A stretch of DNA of 64,000 nucleotides from Mya arenaria (lineage: Eukaryota; Mollusca; Bivalvia; Myida; Myidae): assembly GCF_026914265.1 (NCBI RefSeq), contig NC_069130.1, positions 12,265,700 to 12,329,699 of the forward strand, written 5' to 3'. A model generated the notes under the pieces. That model was not told the DNA's origin and did not search any database. It saw only the letters and a program-made list of their open reading frames with translations. Shown piece by piece: positions 11,553-24,700 of this stretch. A program made the position numbers and the translations under genes. Each line of letters opens with the position of its first letter. Positions within the stretch are counted from its first letter, which is position 1.

Positions 11553-11882
11553 TTAAAGCCGCACTCTTACAAATTGACAACTTTTTTTTGTATCATAATC
11601 AGCAAATTTTGGTATCAATGCCTTCAATGAAAAGCTCACAATAGAACAGATCTAAATTGTTTAGGAAACTGCCGGGTTTATATTCATTTTTCTTAAAGCG
11701 TTAGGAACGCTTTTAACCCACACATTATATCAATTTTCGAACATTAATCACAACTGTGATCTGATCTTTGTCAGCAGTCTTGTATCACTGCTGTCGAGAC
11801 ATTTAAGAAACACTGGCGGATTCAAAAAAAAAAAAATACATAAAAGTTGTTAAAACCGTCTATTTTTGAGAGTGCAACTTTG
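11553..11882 (+). mobile_element. M-family miniature element, full length
   Basis: The left end TTAAAGCCGCACTCTTAC and the right end GAGAGTGCAACTTTGA are inverted relatives of each other. Both adjoin the AAAGTTGT/ACAACTTT motif. The centre carries the hairpin AAAGCGTTAGGAACGCTTT. A right-half copy is at 5541-5747. No coding capacity. Confidence 0.65.
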
Positions 11883-11940
11883 AAAACGTTGAAAATATAT
11901 TTGAGGAACATGGAACATATCAACGTGTACATTCGTTTTG

Positions 11941-13362
11941 TAGAAGCCATTGTAAACGAGCCTTTGTTAAAAGTAGGCCATTGTAAACGAGCCTTTGCTA
12001 GAAGAAGGCCATTGTAAACGAGTCTTTGTTAGAAGTAGGCCATTGTAAACGAGCCTTTGTTAGAAGTAGGCCATTGTAAACGAGCCTTTGTTAGAAGTAG
12101 GCCATTGTTAACGAGCCTTTGTTAGAAATAGGCCATTGTAGACGAGCCTTTTTAAGATGTGGTCATTGTTAACGAGCCTTCGTTAAAAAGGGTCCATTGT
12201 AGACGAACCTTTTTTTAAATGGAGCCATTGTAGACGAACCTTTTTTTAAATGGAGTCATTGTAGACGAACCTTTTTTTAAATGAAGCCATTGTAGACGAA
12301 CCTTTGATAAATAGTCATTGTAGACGAACCTTTGTTAAAAAAGCCATTGTAGACGAACATTTATTAAATAGTCATTGTAGACGAACCTTTGTTAAAAAAG
12401 CCATTGTAGACGAACATTTGTTAAATAGTCATTGCAGACGAACCTTTGTTAAAAAAGCCATTGTAGACGAACATTTGTTAAATAGTCATTGTAGACGAAC
12501 CTTTTTTTAAATGAAGCCATTGTAGACGAACCTTTGTTAAATAGTCATTGTAGACGAACCTTTTTTTAAATGAAGCCATTGTAGACCAACATTTGTTAAA
12601 TAGTCATTGTAGACGAACCTTTTTTTAAATGAAGCCATTGTAGACGAACCTTTGTTAAATAGTCATTGTAGACGAACCTTTGTTAAAAAAGCCATTGTAG
12701 ACGAACCTTTGTAAAAAGGGAGCCGTTGTAATCGGGCCTTAATTAAAAAGGAGACATTTTAGACGAGCCTTTGTTAAAGATGAGCCATTGTAAACGAGCC
12801 TTTGTTAAAAAATGGGTCATTGTTAACGAACCTTTGTTAAAAAGGGCCTTTGTAAACGAGCCCTTGTTGAAAAGGAGCCATTGTAAACAAGCCTTCGTTA
12901 AAAAATGTCCAGTTTAGTCGAGCCTTGGTTAAAAAGGAGCAATTGTAGACGAACCTTTTTTAAAAAGGCCATTTTAGACGAACCTTTATTAAAAGGGAAC
13001 CATTTTAAACAGGCCTATGTTAAAAAGAAACCACTGTAAACGAACCTTTGTAAGAAAGGAGCCATTGTAAATTATCCGTTGTTAAAAAGGGGCCATTGTT
13101 GACAAGCCTTTGTTAAAAAGGGGCCATTGTTGACGAGCCTTTGTTAAAAAGGAGCCATTATAAGAAAGCCTTCGTTAAAAAGGGTCCATTATAGACGAGC
13201 CTTTGTAAAAATGCCATTGAAAACGAGCCTTTGTTAAAAGGGGGCCGTTGTAAACGAGCCTTTGCTAAAAGGGAGCCATTGTAAACGAGCCTTTGCTAAA
13301 AGGGAGCCATTGTAAACGAGCCTTTGCTAAAAGGGAGCCATTGTAAACGAGCCTTTGTTAGA
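11941..13362 (+). repeat. 31-bp satellite, array 1 (about 46 units)
   Basis: Tandem monomers of about 31 bp containing GCCATTGTAAACGAGCC and TTTGTTAAAA. The units are diverged and vary in length. Around 12230-12700 alternating variants (TAGTCATTGTAGACGAACC and AAGCCATTGTAGACGAAC) form a local dimer of about 60 bp. The small open frame at 12304-12510 is a by-product. Confidence 0.95.
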
Positions 13363-13798
13363 ACTTGACACGTAGTCCATGTTTCAGCAATATCCTTCAA
13401 ATGGTGTGGAAGTGGAAAAGACACGAGCTGAAAGACCCAAACCGTGGTCCAACTGACAATTGTTCATACAACTAAGGGCAATTACGTTTGTTAGACCAAG
13501 ATACATTTCATTCCAATTGCAGGTGCACATACCCCATGCAAATTAACATTCGGAACACCTCGGCCATTTGCCATCGAAAACAACCTCTGATGTATATGGA
13601 CGGTTTACAATGTCGGAAATATACTTAGTTTATATACGCTGCAAGTAGATCGCGTAGTAATTCAAATTTAGCAGTGTAACTTTATGATCTTACTCTTGGG
13701 AATGTTTTTATTTGCAATTATACAACTCACTGGTAGTCAATTTCAACTTAGTAACACAAAATACACATTCATCACTAATTTTAATTAATGCTATTATT
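13363..13798 (+). repeat. F segment copy 1 with E-element left part
   Basis: It starts at the array edge with GAACTTGACACGTAGTCC and continues through AGACCCAAACCGTGGTCC into an E element that begins CGGAACACCTCGGCC at 13551. Homology to F2 and F3 stops near 13798. The same array-to-F junction recurs at 27392. Confidence 0.8.
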
Positions 13799-14125
13799 TA
13801 GACGTTGTCAAGTTAGGCCATAAACAAAGCCTATGTGCACGGACAGAGGGCAGATCATTACAGTGGATAAAATCCTTCACACTAAAATAAAACGAAGTAC
13901 TGCAAGGGACGTCCGGCTGGCAACATGATACACTAAATAATAGCATGCCAGGATAGACAGTTCCATTTCATCAGGAGAATATTTTAGATATGGTAAAATG
14001 CTGAGCTAACATTCCTTCTTTAGAAGAAAACACCTTTTGAAATCTATAATACTCATTCTCGTACACAAGAGCGATGATGTAATGCGTTAGGTTTATCATT
14101 ACCAAACCTCTGATAATCAGAATCA
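13799..14125. other. Single-copy spacer, no gene seen
   Basis: It interrupts the E element of F1. At its end, CGGAACTCCTCGGCCATG (14127) starts another E left terminus, which is cut short by array 2. Confidence 0.5.
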
Positions 14126-14149
14126 TTCGGAACTCCTCGGCCATGTTTA

Positions 14150-17100
14150 AGTTCGCTGGTTAAAAAGGAGCCATTGTAGACGAACCTTTGTTAAATGGGC
14201 ACTATTTAAACAGACCTATGTTAAACAGGAACCATTCTTGACGAACCTTTGTTAAATGGGCACTATTTAAACAGGCCTATGTTAAAAAGGAGCCATTGTT
14301 AACGAACCTTTGTTAAATGGGCACTATTTAAACAGGCCTATGTTAAAAAGGAGCCATTGTTAACGAACCTTTGTTAAATGGGCACTATTTAAACAGGCCT
14401 ATGTTAAAAAGGAACCATTGTTAACGAACCTTTGTTAAATGGGCACTATTTAAACAGGCCTATGTTAAAAAGGAACCATTGTTAACGAACCTTTGTTAAA
14501 TGGGCACTATTTAACAGGCCTATGTTAAAAAGGAACCATTGTTAACGAACCTTTGTTAAATGGGCACTATTTAAACAGGCCTATGTTAAAAAGGAACCAT
14601 TGTTAACGAACCTTTGTTAAATGGGCACTATTTAAACAGGCCTATGTTAAAAAGGAACCATTGTTAACGAACCTTTGTTAAATGGGCACTATTTAAACAG
14701 GCCTATGTTAAAAAGGAACCATTGTTAACGAACCTTTGTTAAATGGGCACTATTTAAACAGGCCTATGTTAAAAAGGAACCATTGTTAACGAACCTTTGT
14801 TAAATGGGCACTATTTAGACAGGCCTATGTTAAAAAGGAACCATTGTTTACGAACCTTTGTTAAATGGGCACTATTTAAACAGGCCTATGTTAAAAAGGA
14901 ACCATTGTTAACTAACCTTTGTTAAATGGGCACTATTCAAACAGGCCTATGTTAAAAAGGAACCATTGTTAACGAACCTTTGTTAAATGGGCACTATTTA
15001 AACAGGCCTATGTTAAAAAGGAACCATTGTTAACTAACCTTTGTTAAATGGGCACTATTTAAACAGGCCTATGTTAAAAAGGAACCATTGTTAACTAACC
15101 TTTGTTAAATGGGCACTTTTAAACAGGCCTATGTTAAAAAGGAAACATTGTTTACGAACCTTTGTTAAATGGGCACTATTTAAACAGGCCTATGTTAAAA
15201 GGAACCATTGTTAACGAACCTTTGTTAAATGGGCACTATTAAAACAGGCCTATGTTAAAAAGGAACCATTGTTAACGAACCTTTGTTAAATGGGCACTAT
15301 TTAAACAGGCCTATGTTAAAAAGGAACCATTGTTAACGAACCTTTGTTAAATGGGCACTATTTAAACAGGCCTATGTTAAAAAGGAACCATTGTTAACGA
15401 ACCTTTGTTAAATGGGCACTATTTAAACAGGCCTATATTAAAAAAGGAACCATTGTTAACGAACCTTTGTTAAATGGGCACTATTTAAACAGGCCTATGT
15501 TAAAAAGGAACCATTGTTAACGAACCTTTGTTAAATGGGCACTATTTAAACAAGCCTATGTTTAAAAAGGAACCATTGTTAACGAACCTTTGTTAAATGG
15601 GCACTATTTAAACAGGCCTATGTTAAAAGGAACCATTGTTAACTAACCTTTGTTAAATGGGCACTATTTAAACAGGCCTATGTTAAAAGGAACCATTGTT
15701 AACGAACCTTTGTTAAATGGGCACTATTTAAACAGGCCTATGTTAAAAAGGAACCATTGTTAACGAACCTTTGTTAAATGGGCACTATTTAAACAGGCCT
15801 ATGTTAAAAAGGAACCATTGTTAACGAACCTTTGTTAAATGGGCACTATTTAAACAGGCCTATGTTAAAAAGGAACCATTGTTAACTAACCTTTGTTAAA
15901 TGGGCACTATTTAAACAGGCCTATGTTAAAAAGGAACCATTGTTAACGAACTTTGTTAAATGGCACTATTTAAACAGGCCTATGTTAAAAAGGAACCATT
16001 GTTAACGAACCTTTGTTAATGGGCACTATTTAAACAGGCCTATGTTAAAAAGGAACCATTGTTAACGAACCTTGTTAAATGGCACTATTTAAACAGGCCT
16101 ATGTAAAAAAAGGAACCATTGTTAACGAACCTTTGTTAAATGGGCACTATTTAAACAGGCCTATTTAAAAAGGAACCATTGTTAACGAACCTTTGTTAAA
16201 TGGGCACTATTAAACAGGCCTATGTTAAAAAGGAACCATTGTTAACGAACCTTTGTTAAATGGGCACTATTTAAACAGGCCTATGTTAAAAAGGAACCAT
16301 TGTTAACGAACCTTTGTTAAATGGGCACTATTTAAACAGGCCTATGTAAAAAAAAGGAACCATTGTTAACGAACCTTTGTTAAATGGGCACTATTTAAAC
16401 AGGCCTATGTAAAAAAAAGGAACCATTGTTAACGAACCTTTTAAATGGGCACTATTTAAACAGGTCTATGTTAAAAAGGAACCATTGTTAACTAACCTTT
16501 GTTAAATGGGCACTATTTAAACAGGCCTTGTTAAAAAGGAACCATTGTTTACGAACCTTTGTAAATGGGCACTATTTAAACAGGCCTATGTTAAAAGGAA
16601 CCATTGTTTACGAACTTTTGTTAAATGGGCACTATTTAAACAGGCCTATGTTAAAAAGGACCATTGTTAACGAACCTTTGTTAAATGGGCACTATTTAAA
16701 CAGGCCTATGTTAAAAAGGAACCATTGTTAACGAACCTTTGTAAAATGGGCACTATTTAAACAGGCCTATGTTAAAAAGGAACCATTGTTAACGAACCTT
16801 TGTTAAATGGGCACTATTTAAACAGGCCTATGTTAAAAAGGAACCATTGTTAACGAACCTTTGTTAAATGGGCACTATTTAAACAGGCCTATGTTAAAAA
16901 GGAACCATTGTTAACGAACCTTTGTTAAATGGGCACTGTTTAAACAGGCCTATGTTAAAAAGGACCATTGTTTACGAACCTTTGTTAAATGGGCACTGTT
17001 TAAACAGGCCTATGTTAAAAAGGAACCATTGTTAACGAACCTTTGTTAAATGGGCACTATTTAAACAGGCCTATGTTAAAAAGGAACCATTGTTAACGAA

Positions 17101-18225
17101 CCTTTGTTAAATGGGCATTATTTAAACAGGCCTATGTTAAAATGGAACCATTGTTAACGAACCTTTGTTAAATGGGCACTATTTAAACAGGCCTATGTTA
17201 AAAAGGAACCATTGTTAACGAACCTTTGTTAAATGGGCACTATTTAAACAGGCCTATGTTAAAAGGAACCATTGTTAACGAACCTTTGTTAAATGGGCAC
17301 TATTTAAACAGGCCTATGTTAAAAAGGAACCATTGTTAACGAACCTTTGTTAAATGGGCACTATTTAAACAGGCCTATGTTAAAAAGGAACCATTGTTAA
17401 CGAACCTTTGTTAAATGGGCACTATTTAGACAGGCCTATGTTAAAAAGGAACCATTGTTTACGAACCTTTGTTAAATGGGCACTATTTAAACAGGCCTAT
17501 GTTAAAAAGGAACCATTGTTAACTAACCTTTTTAAATGGGCACTATTCAAACAGGCCTATGTTAAAAAGGAACCATTGTTAACGAACCTTTGTAAATGGG
17601 CACTATTTAAACAGGCCTATGTTAAAAAGGAACCATTGTTAACTAACCTTTGTTAAATGGGCACTATTTAAACAGGCCTATGTTAAAAAGGAACCATTGT
17701 TAACTAACCTTTGTTAAATGGGCACTTTTAAACAGGCCTATGTTAAAAAGGAACCATTGTTAACGAACCTTTGTTAAATGGGCACTATTTAAACAGGCCT
17801 ATGTTAAAAAGGAACCATTGTTAACGAACCTTTGTTAAATGGGCACTATTAAACAGGCCTATGTTAAAAAGGAACCATTGTTAACGAACCTTTGTTAAAT
17901 GGGCACTATTTAAACAGGCCTATGTTAAAAAGAACCATTGTTAACGACCTTTGTTAAATGGGCACTATTTAAACAGGCCTATGTAAAAAGGAACCATTGT
18001 TAACGAACCTTTGTAAATGGGCACTATTTAAACAGGCCTATATTAAAAAGGAACCATTGTAAACTAACCTTTGTTAAATGGGCACTATTTAAACAGGCCT
18101 ATGTTAAAAAGGAACCATTGTTAACGAACCTTTGTTAAATGGGCACTATTTAAACAGCCTATGTTAAAAAGGAACCATTGTTAACTAACCTTTGTTAAAT
18201 GGGCACTATTTAAACAGCCTATGTT
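14150..18225 (+). repeat. 31-bp satellite, array 2: 61-bp dimeric higher-order repeat (about 67 copies)
   Basis: Two diverged half-units alternate regularly: GGAACCATTGTTAACGAACC (31-bp half) and GGGCACTATTTAAACAGGCC (30-bp half). The dimer repeats for about 4 kb with very high identity between dimers and much lower identity between halves, which is the mark of a higher-order repeat. Single-base indels in T and A runs are common. Open frames here (16528-16731, 17408-17656) only reflect the repeat. Confidence 0.95.
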
Positions 18226-20140
18226 AAAAATGAGCCAATGTAAACAGGCCTTCGTTAAAAAGGAGCAATTGTAAACGAGCCTTCGTTAAAAAGGAGCCAT
18301 TGTAAACAGGCCTTCGTTTAAAAGGAGCCATTGTTTACAGGCCTTTGTTAAAAAGGAGCCATTGTAAACAAGCCTTTGTTAAAAATGGTCCATTGTAGAC
18401 GAGCCTTTATAAAAAACCCATTGTAGACGAGCCTTTGTTGAAAGGGAGCCATAGTTAATCTGGCCAGTGTTAGAAAGGATCCATTGAAAACGAGCCTTTG
18501 TTAAAAGGGAGGCATTGTAAACGAGACTTTCTTAAAAGAAGCCATTGTAGACGAGCCTTTGTTTGAAGGGAGCCATAGCTAATCTGGCCAGTGTTAGAAA
18601 GGATCCATTGAAAACGAGCCTTTGTTAAAAGGGAGGCATTGTAAACGAGACTTTCTTAAAAGAAGCCATTGTAGACTAGCCTTTGTTTAAAAGGAGCCAT
18701 TGTAGACGAGCATTTGTTAAAAATTAGCCATTGTTGACGAGCATTTGTTAAAAAGAAGCCATTGTAGACGAGCATTTGTTTAAACGGAGCTATTGTTGAC
18801 GAGCATTTGTTAAAAAGAAGCCATTATAAACAAGACTTTGTTAAAAAGGAGCCATTGTAGACGAGGCTTTATTAAAAAGAAGCCATTATAAACAAGGCTT
18901 TGTTAAAAAGGAGCCATTGTAGACGAGGCTTTGTTAAAAAGAAGTCATTGTAGACAAGGCTTTGTTAAAAAGAACCCATTATAAACAAGGCTTTGTTAAA
19001 AAGGAGTCATTGTAGACGAGGCTTTGTTAAAAAGAAGTCATTATAAACAAGGCTTTGTTAAAAAGGAGTCATTGTTAACGAACCTTTGTTAAAAAGGAGT
19101 CATTGTTAACGAGCCTTTGTTAAAAAGGAGTCATTGTTAACGAACCTTTGTTAAAAAGGAGTCATTGTTAACGAACCTTTGTTAAAAAGGAGTCATTGTT
19201 AACGAATCTTTGTTAAAAAGGAGTCATTGTTAACGAACCTTTGTTAAAAAGAAGCCATTATAAACAAGGCTTTGTTAAAAAGGAGTCATTGTAGACGAGG
19301 CTTTGTTAGAAGGAAGTCATTATAAACAAGGCTTTGTTAAAAAGGAGTCATTGTTAACGAACCTTTGTTAAAAAGGTGCCTTTGTAAACGAGCCCTTGTC
19401 TAAAAGGAGCCATTGTAAACAAGCCTTTGTTAAAAAATGCCCATTGTAGACGAGCCGTGGTTAAAAGTAGCCATTGTAGACGAACCTTTGTTAAAAAGGA
19501 ACCATTGTAAACAGGCCTATGTTAAAAGGAACCATTGTTAGCGAACCTTTTTAAGAAAGGAGAAATTGTAGATTAAACATCGTTAAAAAGGGACCATTGT
19601 TGACAAGCCTTTGATAAAAAGGAGCCATTGTAAACGGGTCTTTGTTAAAAAGGGCTTTTGTAAACGAGCCCTTGTTAATAAGGAGCCATTGTAAACAAGC
19701 CTTCGTTAAAGAGGGTCCATTGTAAACGAGCCTTTGTTAAAAAGCCATTGCAGACGAACCTTTGTTAAAAAAGCCATTGTAGACGAACTTTTGTAAAAAG
19801 GGAGCCATTGTAATCGGGCCTTTGTTAGAGGGGGGTCATTGTAAATGGGCCTTTGTTAAAAAGGACCCATTGAAAACGAGCCTTTGTTAGAGGGGGGTCA
19901 TTGTAAATGGGCCTTTGTTAAAAAGGACCCATTAAAAACGAACCTTTGTTAGAGGGTGGTCATTGTAAACGATCCTTTGTTAAAAAGGGGCCATTGTTGA
20001 CGAGCCTTTGTTAAAATGGAGTCATTTTAAACGACCCTTTGTTAAAAAGATGCCTTTGTGAACTAGCCCTTGTTAAAAGAGTATATAGTTTTATAAACGA
20101 GCCTTTTTAAAAAGGAGCCATTGTAAACGATCCTAAATTT
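18226..20140 (+). repeat. 31-bp satellite, array 3: heterogeneous monomers
   Basis: Directly continuous with array 2 but back to mixed 31-32-bp monomers. A local dimer alternates GCCATTATAAACAAGGC with TCATTGTAGACGAGGC near 18820-19340. A duplicated block of about 127 bp (AGCCATAGTTAATCTGGCC type) sits at 18447-18660. Divergence between monomers is greater than in array 2, as expected for the edge of a satellite. Confidence 0.9.
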
Positions 20141-20154
20141 GTTCTGCACTTCGT

Positions 20155-21105
20155 CAAAACTTGACACGTACTCCATGTTTCGGCATATCCTTCAACTGGT
20201 GTGGAAGCGGAAAAGACACAAGATGAAAGACCCAAACCGTGGTCCAACTGACCATTATTAAGGGCAATTACGTTTGTTAGACCAAGATACATTTCATTCC
20301 AATTGCAGGTGCACATACCCCATGCAAATTAACATTCGGAACACCTCGGCCATTTGCCATCGAAAACAACCTCTGATGTATATGGGCGGTTTACATTCGG
20401 AACACCTCGGCCATTTGCCATCGAAAACAACCTCTGATGTATATGGACGGTTTACAATGTCGGAAATATACTTAGTTTGAATACGCTGCAAGTAGATCGC
20501 GTAGTAATTTAAATTTAGCAGTTTAACTTGATGATCTTACTCTTGGGAATGTTTATTATTTATGCAATTATACAACTCACTGGTAATCAATTTCAACTTA
20601 GTAACACAAAATACACATTCAACACTACTTTTAATTAATGCTATTATTTAAAATGCTTCGATCGACTTCTACTGATGTACCAGCATGATATGTCAGAGGC
20701 TGTTTTCGATGAAAATTGGCCGAGGAGTTCTGACTGGCAAATTAAAACTCGACACCGAGTAAATAATGACGTCACAAACCCTTGCGCTAGGATAAATGAA
20801 AATATTCATCATAATATTTTTACTTGAATGTCAATGAATGTTTTAAAAACATATTCAACATGTTTTAAAAATGTATGTAATCAACAGCAAAACTGAAATT
20901 GTAAATAGACTTACCTTTTTTAACAATATACTCCCATAATCGACTTTATAGTGAATTTTACAAAACGGCGACGGAGATTTTATATTCTATACACGCACTC
21001 GCTAGGTAATTAATGTTTCAACCCGAATAAAAGAGGTTTTTCTTACCTTATTCAAAACTACCCTTATATGGATTACGGCTGCAGTGTGCAGCAGGCGAAT
21101 AAAAA
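20155..21105 (+). repeat. F segment copy 2 with E element (20336-20731)
   Basis: Homologous to F1 and over its full length to F3 (27392-28291), ending GCAGCAGGCGAATA. The left end of the embedded E element is duplicated: a segment of about 59 bp from CATTCGGAACACCTCGG occurs twice in tandem (from 20333 and from about 20392). The right E terminus GGCCGAGGAGTTCTG is near 20719-20733. No gene. Confidence 0.8.
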
Positions 21106-21650
21106 ATTATGTGCAAATATCGGTTTCAGATTTTAAACTTCCTTAAACAATTTAAACCTATTTATCATAAAATGTATTCATGCGCGTTAGTTTTAATATA
21201 TTCCTTTCATGCATATATTTTGATATACTCGTATATTTGCCATTAATGAAATATCATTTATGTCGAACGTGATTTATATGCTTGAACTACTTCCTAAGTT
21301 GCTATGGTTTTTAACGTGATCATAACATTATGAAATATATACTATTCGAATATCTTAACCGTGACGGTTACTGATAATTGTGAAATATATATAAAGCTTA
21401 GGATATCACTTTTTCATCCATAACTTCATCCACTGTTGCATGTGAATTTCTACACCCTTTGTGCCTTTCACAAACCACTTCTACTCGCTTAAACCAAAAT
21501 ATGCCTTTATAAATGATTCTTTATTGATATATATATAATTATGTGATCAGTGAGATAATCTCGAACTATATTTTACTTGTCAAAGATTAAATGACAAATG
21601 AAACAAAAAAAGGACCAATATCTGATCAAAAACTGTCCGATAGACCTTTC
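21106..21650. other. AT-rich spacer, no gene seen
   Basis: Continues from F2 beyond the point where F3 is cut by the inverted array. No open frame or repeat family is recognised. Confidence 0.5.
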
Positions 21651-21744
21651 GGAACACCTCGGCCATTTTCCATCGAAAACAACGTCGTATTTATGCTGTT
21701 ACGTCAGTAGAGGTAGATCGTATTTTTTTAAGAAATAAGAAATA
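21651..21744 (+). mobile_element. E-element left fragment abutting array 4
   Basis: It begins CGGAACACCTCGGCCATTTT and keeps a diverged GTAGATCGTA motif. It is then replaced by satellite monomers at about 21745. The left edge of array 2 shows the same arrangement. Confidence 0.6.
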
Positions 21745-24700
21745 GCAAACGAGCCTTTGCTAAAAGGGAGCCATTGTAAACGAGCCTTTGCTAAAAGGGA
21801 GCCATTGTAGACGAGCCTTTGTTAAAAGGGAGCCATTGTAAACGAGCCTTTGCAAAAAGGGAGCCATTGTAAACGAGCCTTTGCTAAAAGGGAGCCATTG
21901 TAAACGAGCCTTTGTTAAAAGGGAGCCATTGTTAACGAGCCTTTGCTAAAGGGGAGCCGTTGTAGACGAGCCTTTGTTAAAAGGGAGCCATTGTAAACGA
22001 GCCTTTGTTAAAAGGGAGCCATTGTAAACGAGCCTTTGTTAAAAGGGAGCCGTTGTAAACGAGCCTTTGCTAAAAGGGAGCCATTGTAGACGAGCCTTTG
22101 TTAAAAGGGAGCCGTTGTAGACGAGCCTTTGTTAAAAGGGAGCCGTTGTAAACGAACCTTTGCTAAAAGGGAGCCATTGTAGACGAGCCTTTGTTAAAAG
22201 GGAGCCGTTGTAGACGAGCCTTTGTTAAAAGGGAGCCGTTGTAAACTAGCCTTTGCTAAAAGGGAGCCATTGTAAACGAGCCTTTGCTAAAAGGGAGCCA
22301 TTGTAGACGATCCTTTGCTAAAAGGGAGCCATTGTAAACGAGCCTTTGCTAAAAGGGAGCCATTGTAGACGAGCCTTTGTTAAAAGGGAGCCGTTGTAAA
22401 CGAGCCTTTGCTAAAAGGGAGCCATTGTAAACTAGCCTTTGTTAAAAGGCAGCCATTGTAGACGAGCCTTTGTTAAAAGGGAGCCATTGTAGACGAGCCT
22501 TTGTTAAAAGGGAGCCGTTGTAAACGAGCCTTTGCTAAAAGGGAGCCATTATAGACGAGCCTTTGTTTAAAGGGAGCCGTTGTAAACGAGCCTTTGCCAA
22601 AAGGGAGCCATTGTAGACGAGCCTTTGTTAAAAGGGAGCCATTGTAAACGAGCCTTTGCTAAAAGGGAGCCATTGTAGACGAGCCTTTGTTAAAAGGGAG
22701 CCGTGGTAAACGAGCCTTTGCTAAAAGGGAGCCATTGTAGACGAGCCTTTGTTAAAAGGGAGCCATTGTAGACGAGCCTTTGTTAAAAAGGAGCCATTGT
22801 AGACGAGCCTTTGCTAAAAGGGAGCCATTGTAGAGGAGCCTTTGTTAAAATGGAGCCGTTGTAAACGAGCCTTTGCTAAAAGGGAGCCATTGTAGACGAG
22901 CCTTTGTTAAAAGAGAGCCATTGTAGACGAGCCTTTGTTAAAAAGGAGCCATTGTAGACGAGCCTTTGTTAAAAGGGAGCCGTTGTAAACGAGCCTTTGC
23001 TAAAAGGGAGCCATTGTAGACGAGACTTTGCTAAAAGGGAGCCATTGTAGACGAGCCTTTGTTAAAAGGGAGCCGTTGTAGACGAGCCTTTGTTAAAAGG
23101 GAGCCGTTGTAAACTAGCCTTTGCTAAAAGGGAGCCGTTGTAAACGAGCCTTTGCTAAAAGGGAACCATTGTAGACGAGCCTTTGCTAAAAGGGAGCCAT
23201 TGTAAACGAGCCTTTGCTAAAAGGGAGCCATTGTAGACGAGCCTTTGTTAAAAGGGAGCCGTTGTAAACGAGCCTTTGCTAAAAGGGAGCCATTGTAAAC
23301 TAGCCTTTGTTAAAAGGCAGCCATTGTAGACGAGCCTTTGTTAAAAGGGAGCCGTTGTAGACGAGCCTTTGTTAAAAGGGAGCCGTTGTAAACGAGCCTT
23401 TGCTAAAAGGGAGCCATTGTAATCGAGCCTTTGTTAAAAGGGAGCCGTTGTAAACGAGCCTTTGCTAAAAGGGAGCCATTGTAAACGATCCTTTGTTAAA
23501 AGGCAGCCATTGTAGACGAGCCTTTGTTAAAAGGGAGCCGTTGTAGACGAGCCTTTGTTAAAAGGGAGCCGTTGTAAACGAGCCTTTGCTAAAAGGGAGC
23601 AATTGTAATCGAGCCTTTGTTAAAGGGAGCCATTGTAAACTAGCCTTTGTTAAAAGGGAGCCATTGTAAACTAGCCTTTGTTAAAAGGGAGCCATTGTAG
23701 ACGAGCCTTTGTTAAAAGAGAGCCATTGTAAAGAGCCTTTGCTAAAAGGGAGCCAATGTAGACGAGCATTTGTTAAAAGGGAGCCGTTGTAAACGAGCCT
23801 TTGCTAAAAGGGAGCCATTGTAAACTAGCCTTTGTTAAAAGGCAGCCATTGTAGACGAGCCTTTGTTAAAAGGGAGCCGTTGTAGACGAGCCTTTGTTAA
23901 AAGGGAGCCGTTGTAAACGAGCCTTTGCTAAAAGGGAGCCATTATAGACGAGCCTTTGTTTAAAGGGAGCCGTTGTAAACGAGCCTTTGCCAAAAGGGAG
24001 CCATTGTAGACGAGCCTTTGCCAAAAGGGAGCCATTGTAGACGAGCCTTTGTTAAAAGGGAGCCATTGTAAACGAGCCTTTGCTAAAAGGGAGCCATTGT
24101 AGACGAGCCTTTGCCAAAAGGGAGCCATTGTAGACGAGCCTTTGTTAAAAGGGAGCCATTGTAAACGAGCCTTTGCTAAAAGGGAGCCATTGTAGACGAG
24201 CCTTTGTTAAAAGGGAGCCGTGGTAAACGAGCCTTTGCTAAATTGAGCCATTGTAGACGAGCCTTTGTTAAAAGGGAGCCATTGTAGACGAGCCTTTGTT
24301 AAAAAGGAGCCATTGTAGACGAGCCTTTGCTAAAAGGGAGCCATTGTAGAGGAGCCTTTGTTAAAAGGGAGCCGTTGTAAACGAGCCTTTGCTAAAAGGG
24401 AGCCATTGTAGACGAGCCTTTGTTAAAAAGGAGCCATTGTAGACGAGCCTTTGCTAAAAGGGAGCCATTGTAGAGGAGCCTTTGTTAAAAGGGAGCCGTT
24501 GTAAACGAGCCTTTGCTAAAAGGGAGCCATTGTAGACGAGCCTTTGTTAAAAGAGAGCCATTGTAGACGAGCCTTTGTTAAAAAGGAGCCATTGTAGACG
24601 AGCCTTTGTTAAAAGGGAGCCGTTGTAAACGAGCATTTGCTAAAAGGGAGCCATTGTAGACGAGACTTTGCTAAAAGGGAGCCATTGTAGACGAGGCTTT

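Noticed and set aside
12304-24128. Repeat-peptide frames in the satellite arrays
   Set aside because: They arise where indels bring satellite monomers into an open phase and have no start context or unique sequence.
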